DNA of 64,000 bases, from the NCBI GenBank assembly GCA_002421605.1, contig DISJ01000008.1, forward strand, positions 156,506 through 220,505, given 5' to 3'. This DNA is from Rhodobacteraceae bacterium UBA6213 (GTDB taxonomy: Bacteria; Pseudomonadota; Alphaproteobacteria; Rhodobacterales; Rhodobacteraceae). Made by a program: the position numbers and the translations under genes. Of this stretch, positions 25,773-32,276 are shown in pieces (position 1 is the first letter of the stretch; every line of letters starts with the position of its first letter). The notes under the pieces were generated by a model. That model saw nothing but the letters and a program-made list of their open reading frames with translations, did not search any database and had not been told where the DNA came from.

Positions 25773-26098
25773 TGCGGAAACTCACTTTTGAAGTCGCGGT
25801 GCCGGAAGCGCTGGCGGTTGCATTCGAGGCGGGCGAGGTCGCCATGATGGTTGTTCCGTTGAACCCTGGCGAGGTGGCGGGGGTGCAATACACCATGATG
25901 CACCTGGGCAATTATCACGACGCGGCGCAGGCCGGGCTTGCCGCGCTGGTCGAGATGATCGACGAGTCCGAGGCCAAGGCGATGGCCGCGATCCTCGCGA
26001 GTTCGGCCCGCGTTGCCGAGCAATGGAATGGCGAGGTCGTGGCGGTCTTGCGCCGGGCGCAGTTCGTTGGCAGGACGCAGAAAGGCCCGCTGCAATGA
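25772..26098 (+). CDS. Phage-type protein of unknown function
   Basis: 108 residues, no recognised family. Acidic N-terminal half (LTFEVAVPEALAVAFEAGEVAMMVVPLNPGEVAGVQY) and a helical second half (AAQAGLAALVEMIDESEAKAMAAILASSARVAEQW). The start is tied to MuB by a TGATG overlap and the end to the next gene by ATGA, so it is translated with the early operon; a host-takeover or replication accessory role is a guess from position. Confidence 0.75.
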   Translation: MRKLTFEVAVPEALAVAFEAGEVAMMVVPLNPGEVAGVQYTMMHLGNYHDAAQAGLAALVEMIDESEAKAMAAILASSARVAEQWNGEVVAVLRRAQFVGRTQKGPLQ

Positions 26099-26493
26099 GC
26101 GCCGCGCAGCCCGAAGACCCGGCACCCGAAGACTACCGCGTCAAGGCCGCGCGCGAGGGCCGCGCGTTCTATGTGCCCGGCCACACGGTCGAGGAAGCCA
26201 AGGCCAAGCTCGCGGCCGAGCGGGCGGCGGCGGATGCGAAGGTGCCGCCGATCCGCTTCACGGCGGCCGAGGTCGCCCTCTACACCGGCGCGCTTGGCGA
26301 CGTGTCGATCCGCATGGCCGAAGCCGAACAGGTGTTCGCCCTCTTGGCGCGCATCCTCGAAGATGGCGACCTTACGGGCCACTTAGGCATTGCCGCGATG
26401 GCCTCGCTTGCCGCGAGGGCGGTTGGCGCCGGAACCGAAAAGGAACTCGAAGACCTCGAACACCTCACCTCGCGCTTGCGCGACCTGGCATGA
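26095..26493 (+). CDS. Phage-type protein of unknown function
   Basis: 132 residues, not recognised. The first part contains YRVKAAREGRAFYVPGHTVEEAKAKLAAE, the second is helical (MAEAEQVFALLARILEDGDLTGHLGIAAMASLAARAVGAGTE). The start at 26095 overlaps the previous stop (ATGA). Early-operon position; function not inferable. Confidence 0.75.
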   Translation: MSAAQPEDPAPEDYRVKAAREGRAFYVPGHTVEEAKAKLAAERAAADAKVPPIRFTAAEVALYTGALGDVSIRMAEAEQVFALLARILEDGDLTGHLGIAAMASLAARAVGAGTEKELEDLEHLTSRLRDLA

Positions 26494-26504
26494 AGGGGAA
26501 GACA

Positions 26505-26915
26505 ATGAGCATCACGAAACGGCAGATCGCGCTTTTGCATGTTGCCAGGGCCAAGCTCGGCATCGCCGATGCCGACTGGCGCTCGGCCCTGGTGCAGATC
26601 GCGGGCGTAACCAGCTCGACCGAGCTTGACGCGGCGGGCTTCAACGCGATCATGGCCTTTCTGGAATGGGCGGGCTTCAAGCCGCTGACCGCGCAAGGGC
26701 CGAACTTCGGCGCGCGGCCGGGCATGGCGTCGTTTGCGCAGATCGAGCTGATCCGGGTGCTGTGGAGCGAATACACCCACGGTGCCAGCGACGAGGACGG
26801 GCTGAACAAATGGCTCGAACGCTGCTTCAAGGTCTCGAACCTGCGCTTCCTGCGCGCCGATGCGGCGGCGAAGGTCATCACCGCCCTGAAGGCGATGAAA
26901 ACGCGGGCGGCCTAA
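26505..26915 (+). CDS. GemA/gp16-like regulatory protein of Mu-type phages
   Basis: 136 residues: ITKRQIALLHVARAKLGIADADWRSAL at the start, and SFAQIELIRVLWSEYT...LNKWLERCFKVSNLRFL in the second half, which match the gp16/GemA (DUF1018) pattern. In Mu, GemA modulates host gene expression and DNA supercoiling. The start at 26505 has AAGGGGA 6 nt upstream; an earlier in-frame ATG at 26490 overlaps the preceding gene's stop. It is the last clearly early gene. Confidence 0.85.
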   Translation: MSITKRQIALLHVARAKLGIADADWRSALVQIAGVTSSTELDAAGFNAIMAFLEWAGFKPLTAQGPNFGARPGMASFAQIELIRVLWSEYTHGASDEDGLNKWLERCFKVSNLRFLRADAAAKVITALKAMKTRAA

Positions 26916-27028
26916 GACACGCGCGGCAACCAGGTCGGGCGGCGCGGGCAATCGCGCCGCCCAACCTATTTCGCGAGAGCGCATAGGAAGGCCGCTGAGG
27001 GGCCGTGTCGGGTTTCGGTCCCTTGGAT

Positions 27029-27079
27029 ACCTGAAACAGCCTGACCCCGTTTAATTTCGCCTGAAACCCGTTTAATCTC
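27029..27079 (-). repeat. Tandem 20-21 bp repeat with right-end-like motif inside the element
   Basis: Repeat A 27039-27058 and B 27059-27079 share GCCTGA, then CCCGTTTAATYTC. Directly before them 27029-27039 holds ACCTGAAACA, a 10-nt match to the R1 site at the right terminus. The tandem period (20-21 bp) is close to the 22-bp spacing of R1 and R2. The 400-bp gap 26916-27315 that holds them has no convincing gene; it also contains TTGACG at 27109, an 18-nt spacer and CATTTT at 27133, a weak candidate promoter for the head genes. Confidence 0.55.
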
Positions 27080-27315
27080 CCAAACGCGGGGCGCCACCTC
27101 GGGCGGGCTTGACGGAGCGGGCCGAAATGGCGCATTTTGAGGTGCCCGTCAGACATGAGCGCCCTTGGTCGGCAATGGTCGTTTCGGACGTTAATGCAAA
27201 GGGGGCGGGCACCCTGCCAGCGCACCGGCAATTCCCCCGCAAGGGTGTGGGGATGGTTTCGTTATCGGCGATTTCCTACGTTTGCCGAAGAAACAACCCG
27301 CAGGGATTTGCCCCC

Positions 27316-28212
27316 ATGATCATCAACAGCCAAAATCTCGACCTCGCCTTCAAGGGCTTCAAGGCCGTTTTCAACGGCGCCTTCGATGCCGCCCCGGCCT
27401 TCGCCGACAAGATTGCAATGACCGTGCCGAGCGAGTCGCGCGATGAAACCTACGGCTGGATGGGCCTGTTCCCGCGGCTGCGCGAATGGATCGGGCCGCG
27501 CCATGTGAACAACCTCACCGCGCACGCCTACACGATTGCCAACCGCAAGTTTGAGGCGACGGTTTCGGTCGGGCGCACCGAGATTGCCGACGATCGCCTG
27601 GGCATCTTCAAGCCGGTGTTTTCGGAAATGGGCCGCGATGCGCGGCGCCACCCCGAAGAGCTGATCTTTGCGCTTCTGAAAGCGGGCTTCGATCTGCCCT
27701 GCTATGACGGGCAGAACTTCTTCGATACCGACCACCCGGTGGAGATGGAACAGGGCGCGGCGCCGGTCAGCGTCTCGAACATGCAGGCGGGCGCAGGCGC
27801 GCCGTGGTTCCTGCTCGATACCTCGCGCGAAGTGCGCCCGGTCGTCTGGCAGGTGCGCGAAGGCTACGAGTTCCAGGCAATCACGCAATCGAGCGATCAC
27901 CATGTTTTTCTGAATGACGAATACATCTACGGCGTGCGGGCGCGGGTCAACGCGGGCTTCGGCCTTTGGCAGCTCGCCTTCGGTTCCAAGGCAACGCTCG
28001 ACGCCACCAACTACGCCGCCGCGCGTGCGGCGATGATGGGATTCAAGAGCGATGGCGGCCGCGTGCTGGGCGTCACCCCGACCACGCTGGTCGTTCCGCC
28101 GTCGCTCGAAAGCGCGGCGCGCAAGCTGCTGAATTCGGAATTCGCCGCTGGCGGTGAGACCAACGAATGGAAGGGCACGGCCGAGCTGATCGTCACGCCC
28201 TACCTGGCCTGA
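27316..28212 (+). CDS. Mu-type major head subunit GpT
   Basis: 298 residues, length typical of Mu T (about 305). Recognisable through most of its length: DETYGWMGLFPRLREWIGPRHV, AYTIANRKFEATVSVGRTEI, DRLGIFKPVFSEMGRDA, CYDGQNFFDTDHPV, HVFLNDEYIYGVRARVNAGFGLWQLA, GVTPTTLVVPPSLESAARKLL. The family has an HK97-like shell fold. The start at 27316 (MIINSQNLDLAFKGF) is chosen by family alignment; the frame stays open upstream to an ATG at 27109, whose product is not family-like. No portal or terminase gene is nearby. Confidence 0.92.
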   Translation: MIINSQNLDLAFKGFKAVFNGAFDAAPAFADKIAMTVPSESRDETYGWMGLFPRLREWIGPRHVNNLTAHAYTIANRKFEATVSVGRTEIADDRLGIFKPVFSEMGRDARRHPEELIFALLKAGFDLPCYDGQNFFDTDHPVEMEQGAAPVSVSNMQAGAGAPWFLLDTSREVRPVVWQVREGYEFQAITQSSDHHVFLNDEYIYGVRARVNAGFGLWQLAFGSKATLDATNYAAARAAMMGFKSDGGRVLGVTPTTLVVPPSLESAARKLLNSEFAAGGETNEWKGTAELIVTPYLA

Positions 28213-28216
28213 TCCA

Positions 28217-29161
28217 ATGCGCGGGCTGGTATCGGGCACCTGCGACCGTGCGCTCGCCCCTGGTGGCGATGCGCCGGAATGGGTGCATCTTTTCCCCGAA
28301 GGCCAGATGACGGGCCGCGACGGGCGCGAGTTCGACCTTGCCGACCCCGGCGCGCTGGTGCTGGCGTTTCAGTCGAGCGGCGTTGATCTGCCGATCGACT
28401 ACGAGCACCAGAACGACCGGCCCGAGGCACGCGGCAATGGCCCGGTGCCTGCCGCAGGCTGGATCAAAGAACTGAAGCTTGCCGCAGGCGGGCTTTGGGG
28501 CCGCGTCGAATGGACCGCGACGGCGCGCGAGCTGATCGGCAACCGCGAATATCGCTACATCAGCCCGAGCTTTCTCTACCACCCGAAAACCAAGGCAATC
28601 GTCAAGCTGAAGGGCGCGGGCCTGGTGCACAACCCGAACCTGCACCTGACCGCCCTTGCCAATGAGGAAACCGACATGGCCGACGCGCCGAAGACCACGC
28701 CTGACGCCAAGCTACCGCTGGTGCAGCGCCTTGCCAAGCTTTTGGGCCTGCCGCCCGATGCCGACGAGGCCGCAGTTTCGGCGGCGATTGCCGAGCTGCT
28801 GGGCGAGAAAGCCTCGCCTGATCCGGCCAAGTTCGTGCCGGTCGAGGCGATGCAAGACCTGTTGCGCGACCGCAACGCCAAGCTCGCCACCATGAGCGAA
28901 CGCGCCGTTTCGGGCGCGGTTGAAGACGCGCTCAAGCGCGGCTTCATCACCCCCGCAATGCGCAGCTGGGCGACGGCGCTTTGCGCCCAAGACCCTGCGA
29001 GCTTCGAGGGGTTTCTGGCCTCTTCGGTGCCAGCCTATGCGCACCTCACTCGCGAGCTCTTGCCTACCGCATTCGCCGCGCAGACCGCCGCCCAAGGCTC
29101 GGCCGAGGCCGAAGCGATCTGCCGCCAACTCGGCCTGCCTGCGGGCACGCTGAAAGACTGA
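28217..29161 (+). CDS. Mu-type protease/scaffold protein GpI
   Basis: 314 residues. The first 150 match the Mu I protease: EWVHLFPEGQMTGRDGREFDL, IDYEHQNDRPEARGNGPVPAAGWI, WGRVEWTATARELIGNREYRYISPSFLYH. The rest is helical and scaffold-like (LVQRLAKLLGLPPDADEAAV, AMQDLLRDRNAKLATMSERA). The family cleaves and directs assembly of the head. In Mu the order is I then T; here T comes first with only 4 bp between. No frameshift is seen. Confidence 0.9.
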   Translation: MRGLVSGTCDRALAPGGDAPEWVHLFPEGQMTGRDGREFDLADPGALVLAFQSSGVDLPIDYEHQNDRPEARGNGPVPAAGWIKELKLAAGGLWGRVEWTATARELIGNREYRYISPSFLYHPKTKAIVKLKGAGLVHNPNLHLTALANEETDMADAPKTTPDAKLPLVQRLAKLLGLPPDADEAAVSAAIAELLGEKASPDPAKFVPVEAMQDLLRDRNAKLATMSERAVSGAVEDALKRGFITPAMRSWATALCAQDPASFEGFLASSVPAYAHLTRELLPTAFAAQTAAQGSAEAEAICRQLGLPAGTLKD

Positions 29162-29203
29162 CCATCGGGCCGGGCTTCGCGGAGTTGACCGGCCTGAAAC
29201 GAC

Positions 29204-29268
29204 GAAGGTGCCAGTCCCCACCTTCGCCGGACACCGCGCGCCCTGGTTCCTGATCCGGGGCGCGCGGT
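29204..29268 (+). terminator. Two hairpins after the head genes
   Basis: GAAGGTG/CACCTTC (29204-29210, 29219-29225) and ACCGCGCGCC/GGCGCGCGGT (29233-29242, 29259-29268), both perfect, within 110 bp of the GpI stop. No U-run. Likely a transcription stop or RNA-stabilising structures in the 241-bp gap 29162-29402. The rest of the gap shows no gene. Confidence 0.45.
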
Positions 29269-29402
29269 GGAACCGCAAAGAGGTGTGGGCGGTGGGGCCC
29301 CGCTGCCCGGATGAACCGGCTACCCCACATGACGCTCCGGTCCGAAGACCGTGCTACGGCCGCGAGAATATTACCGTGTCACGCCCACCGCGAGATTTTA
29401 GC

Positions 29403-29786
29403 ATGAACGATCACCGCCTGCCAATCCCGCAGCCCCCGGCGCAGATCGCGCCTTTTGTCCAGGTGCTCGGGCTCGAACTTACCGTGGCCTTCCTGCTGCG
29501 CTTCGGTGGCGCCGAACTGCACCTGTCGGAAGACCCGCGCGCAAACTCGCAGCTGGTGGCGCTGGTCGGGCTGGAAAACGCCAGGGCGCTTGGGCAGCTT
29601 CTGACCGTGCCGCGCCGCATTCCGCTCGCCAAACCCTGGCTTGCCGCATGGTTGCGCGCGAAGGGCACAAGCACGGCCGAGGTTGCCCGAACCTTGCATG
29701 TCAGCGACGTGACCGTGCGCGGCTGGTTGAAGGCCCGCGACGCCACGCCAAACCTGCGCCCGACCACCGCAAAGGATCGTTTCTGA
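29403..29786 (+). CDS. Mor/C-like transcription regulator
   Basis: 127 residues. APFVQVLGLELTVAFLLRFGGAELHL is followed by a segment ending with a helix-turn-helix TSTAEVARTLHVSDVTVRGWLKAR. The order hydrophobic helix, FGG turn, then C-terminal HTH parallels the Mor/C middle-gene activators of Mu, but the match is loose. In Mu, Mor sits between early and late genes; here it lies near the right end, after the head genes. Confidence 0.65.
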   Translation: MNDHRLPIPQPPAQIAPFVQVLGLELTVAFLLRFGGAELHLSEDPRANSQLVALVGLENARALGQLLTVPRRIPLAKPWLAAWLRAKGTSTAEVARTLHVSDVTVRGWLKARDATPNLRPTTAKDRF

Positions 29787-30407
29787 ATGACCAATCACGC
29801 CGAAACTCGTCCAGCTGATTCGGGCCCCGCGCGCGACAACGCGCTGGTGACTGATGCAATGGTGCTCTTAACCAATATCGAGACCACCTTGCACATGTCA
29901 TTTACTCGTGTTGCTCAGATGGCAGATGCTCTCGAAAGCGCCATTGAGGCTATCGACGTTGGCGCGGAATGTGTGCCGCAACCGGTCACCGCTTGCAGCT
30001 TCGCTATGACAAAAATGGTGCTCGCGGACATGACGCGACTTGACGTTGCGCTGAACGGGGCAATCTCACGAGCCGAGCGCCTCTCCGACTCACTTGAAAC
30101 CGCCATTGAAGCGGGTGTTAAAACTCCCTTTCAGCGGGCCGTTCAAGCCGCGCCTGCGCCCGCCGATCCGCGGGCCGAACACCGCCGCGCGCACCGCCCT
30201 GGCACATTGCCACGCATCACCTGCGACCCCGAGGTCGAGGCCTTCATCCTCGGCATCATCGAGACCATGACCTATGCTCAAGTGGTCGAAGCGGTGGCGC
30301 GAGCCTTCCCGTCAGACCGCCACATCAGCGCCTCGTCACTGCAACGCTGGTGGCGCAAGCGCAGCCCGGCACTGAAAGCGCTACCACGTGCTCGCGGCTG
30401 CTCCTAG
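29787..30407 (+). CDS. HTH-containing phage-type protein with a distinct N-terminal half
   Basis: 206 residues. C-terminal 75: ITCDPEVEAFILGIIETMTYAQVVEAVARAFPSDRHISASSLQRWWRK, an HTH of a type I associate with Mu-like prophages of this order. The N-terminal ~115 residues are different: predicted helices (LLTNIETTLHMSFTRVAQMADALESAIEAI) encoded by clearly more AT-rich DNA. A chimera or recent replacement is possible. The gene follows the Mor-like gene without a gap and ends 73 bp before the right terminus. Confidence 0.7.
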   Translation: MTNHAETRPADSGPARDNALVTDAMVLLTNIETTLHMSFTRVAQMADALESAIEAIDVGAECVPQPVTACSFAMTKMVLADMTRLDVALNGAISRAERLSDSLETAIEAGVKTPFQRAVQAAPAPADPRAEHRRAHRPGTLPRITCDPEVEAFILGIIETMTYAQVVEAVARAFPSDRHISASSLQRWWRKRSPALKALPRARGCS

Positions 30408-30432
30408 CAAATCCCGATTTGTCCGAGGTGTT

Positions 30433-30474
30433 GCGACCAAACCCTCTGAAACTGATGTTCATACCACCTGAAAC
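30433..30474 (-). other. Right-end transposase-binding sites R1 and R2
   Basis: On the minus strand R1 (30457-30474) reads GTTTCAGGTGGTATGAAC and R2 (30435-30452) reads GTTTCAGAGGGTTTGGTC. They are 22 bp apart centre to centre, as in phage Mu R1/R2. R2 is nearly identical to L2 (15/18). R1 begins 6 bp inside the CA terminus, mirroring L1. A further perfect palindrome CAAATC-CC-GATTTG lies at 30408-30421. Confidence 0.75.
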
Positions 30475-30480
30475 ACAACA

Positions 30481-30485
30481 CCCGC
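30481..30485. repeat. Target-site duplication CCCGC, right copy
   Basis: Directly follows the CA terminus at 30480; identical to 21988-21992. Confidence 0.8.
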
Positions 30486-30495
30486 TGCGGCCTGC

Positions 30496-30580
30496 GCAAT
30501 TGACCTTTGGCGTCAATTGCTCTAGGCCACTCTAGCCGCGACCGGCGGCATTGCACGGGACGCCCGGATTTTTGCGTCCC
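30496..30580 (+). promoter_or_regulatory. Upstream region of the RNA helicase gene: two inverted repeats
   Basis: GCAATTGAC (30496-30504) and GTCAATTGC (30512-30520) form a perfect 9-bp inverted repeat with a 7-nt loop; it contains a TTGACC -35-like box, but no good -10 follows. Further on GGGACGC (30557-30563) and GCGTCCC (30574-30580) form a second hairpin, which would be in the mRNA leader. Such leaders often control cold-induced helicases; that link is inference. Confidence 0.45.
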
Positions 30581-30619
30581 CTTACACCATGCGGTCCGAT
30601 ACCGTATTCAAGGACGCTG

Positions 30620-32200
30620 ATGACTAAGTTTTCCGACCTGAAGCTGGACCCTTTGGTCCTTTCCGCCGTTGCCGACGCTGGCTATGAAACGCCAACACCG
30701 ATCCAGGAGGGCGCAATCCCACATGCGCTTGAGGGTCGCGACGTGCTTGGCATTGCGCAAACCGGCACCGGCAAGACCGCAGGCTATGTGCTGCCAATGA
30801 TCACGCTGCTTGGCCGTGGCAGGGCGCGCGCGCGGATGCCGCGCAGCCTGGTGCTGTGCCCGACCCGCGAATTGGCCGCGCAAGTGGCCGAAAACTTTGA
30901 CACCTATGCCAAATACACTAAGCTTACCAAAGCTTTGCTGATCGGCGGCGTGTCTTTTGGCGAGCAGGACAAGCTGATCGACCGCGGTGTAGATGTGCTG
31001 ATTGCCACGCCCGGACGCCTGCTTGACCATTTCGAGCGCGGCAAGCTGCTGTTGACCGGCGTGTCGATCATGGTGGTCGACGAGGCCGACCGGATGCTCG
31101 ACATGGGCTTTATTCCCGATATCGAGAGGATTTTCCAACTGACCCCCGCCGCCAGCCGCCAGACGCTGTTTTTCTCGGCCACCATGGCACCTGAGATCGA
31201 GCGTATCACCAAGGCGTTCCTCAAGAGCCCGGCGCGGATCGAAGTGGCACGGCAAGCGACCGCCTCGGAAACTATCGAGCAGCGGCTTTATTCCATTCAA
31301 CCGAGCCGGCGCGACCAGTCTGCCAAGCAAAAGCGCGAGGTGCTGCGCGCGCTGATCCGTTCGGAAGGTGCTGAATGCACCAACGCAATCGTCTTTTGCA
31401 ATCGCAAGACAGAAGTGGACGTGCTGGCCAAGTCACTGAAATCGCATGGGTTCAACGCAGCTCCCATCCACGGCGATCTGGACCAAAGCCAGCGTACCCG
31501 CACGCTTGACGGGTTCCGCGATGGCACAGTGCAGTTTTTGATCGCATCCGACGTGGCGGCACGCGGGCTCGACATTCCGGCGGTGAGCCATGTGTTCAAC
31601 TTCGACGTGCCCAGCCATGCCGAAGACTACATTCACCGCATCGGGCGCACCGGCCGCGCAGGGCGCGCAGGGCGGGCGTTTACGATTGCGACCCCCGGTG
31701 ACGACAAATACCTTGGTGCGATCGTGGCGCTGATCAAGATGCCGATTCCGGCAGGCGTCCTGCCCGAAGGTTTTGCGTTTTCGGCCGCGTCAAACGAGGC
31801 GCCGCGCTCGCGCGACGAAAAGCCCTCGCGCGGTGGGTCCAGCTCGCGCAGCCGTGGTGGCGCATCGCGTGCGCGCGGCGAGCGGGATGATCGCAGCCGC
31901 GAGCGGCCCGAGTCGAAGCCGTTGCCCGAAGCCATCGAAGCGCCCGAGGTGTCCGATATCGTTGCCGTGCCCGAAGCCGCAGCGGCTCGCACACCGCGCG
32001 AACCGCGCCCGCCGCGCAACGAGCCGCGCGAAGATCGCACCCCCCGCGATAACCGCGATCGGCGCGAAGGCGGCGGCAAGCCGGTGGTCGGCATGGGTGA
32101 CCATGTGCCCGATTTCATCTTGCGCAGCTTCCGCACGACTGCGGCGCCCAACGCGAAAGAAACCGATCCAGAACCGGGCGACGACAGCGCCGAGGGCTGA
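30620..32200 (+). CDS. DEAD-box ATP-dependent RNA helicase
   Basis: 526 residues of RhlE type. Q motif GYETPTPIQEGAIP, motif I AQTGTGKT, Ia PTRELAAQV, II VVDEADRMLDMGF, III FFSATM, then the second RecA domain with ARGLDIPAVSHVFNFD and HRIGRTGRAGR. From about residue 385 the tail is disordered, Arg/Ser/Glu-rich (EKPSRGGSSSRSRGGASRAR), typical of RNA-binding extensions. Unwinds structured RNA in ribosome assembly or mRNA decay. The start at 30620 (MTKFSDL) has AAGGA upstream. RNase J follows convergently. Confidence 0.93.
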   Translation: MTKFSDLKLDPLVLSAVADAGYETPTPIQEGAIPHALEGRDVLGIAQTGTGKTAGYVLPMITLLGRGRARARMPRSLVLCPTRELAAQVAENFDTYAKYTKLTKALLIGGVSFGEQDKLIDRGVDVLIATPGRLLDHFERGKLLLTGVSIMVVDEADRMLDMGFIPDIERIFQLTPAASRQTLFFSATMAPEIERITKAFLKSPARIEVARQATASETIEQRLYSIQPSRRDQSAKQKREVLRALIRSEGAECTNAIVFCNRKTEVDVLAKSLKSHGFNAAPIHGDLDQSQRTRTLDGFRDGTVQFLIASDVAARGLDIPAVSHVFNFDVPSHAEDYIHRIGRTGRAGRAGRAFTIATPGDDKYLGAIVALIKMPIPAGVLPEGFAFSAASNEAPRSRDEKPSRGGSSSRSRGGASRARGERDDRSRERPESKPLPEAIEAPEVSDIVAVPEAAAARTPREPRPPRNEPREDRTPRDNRDRREGGGKPVVGMGDHVPDFILRSFRTTAAPNAKETDPEPGDDSAEG

Positions 32201-32215
32201 TCGGAACCGCCAATT

Positions 32216-32253
32216 AAAACGCCCGCGCCGAAAGGCTGCGGGCGTTTTCTTTT
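32216..32253. terminator. Bidirectional rho-independent terminator
   Basis: AAAACGCCCGC (32216-32226) pairs with GCGGGCGTTTT (32238-32248), with an inner GCC-GAAA-GGC tetraloop and one bulge; TTTT runs follow on the plus strand and, because the arms start with AAAA, on the minus strand too. Lies between the convergent helicase and RNase J genes. Confidence 0.85.
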
Positions 32254-32276
32254 ATAGTCCGTGCGTTGGGGCCAGA

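Larger units (their letters stand above)
21993..30480. mobile_element. Compact Mu-type transposable element, 8,488 bp
   Basis: Ends are 5'-TGGCGC...ACAACA-3'. Each end carries a MuA-type 18-bp repeat exactly 6 bp inside the terminus and a second repeat further in. Flanks are a perfect 5-bp duplication CCCGC. Contents from left: repressor (leftward), ner-like, transposase A, target-DNA activator B, two unknown genes, GemA/gp16, major head T, protease/scaffold I, a Mor-like regulator and a HTH protein. Phage Mu is about 37 kb; portal, terminase, head-tail, tail, lysis and DNA-modification genes are all missing. All reading frames are intact, so the element is recent, selected, or both. Confidence 0.9.

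Noticed and set aside
27109..27315. N-terminal extension of the GpT frame.
   Set aside because: Not family-like and without a ribosome-binding site; start placed at 27316.
21993..30480. Reading this as a complete Mu-like prophage.
   Set aside because: No portal, terminase, tail, lysis or late regulator set; the boundaries and duplication show 8.5 kb is the whole unit.
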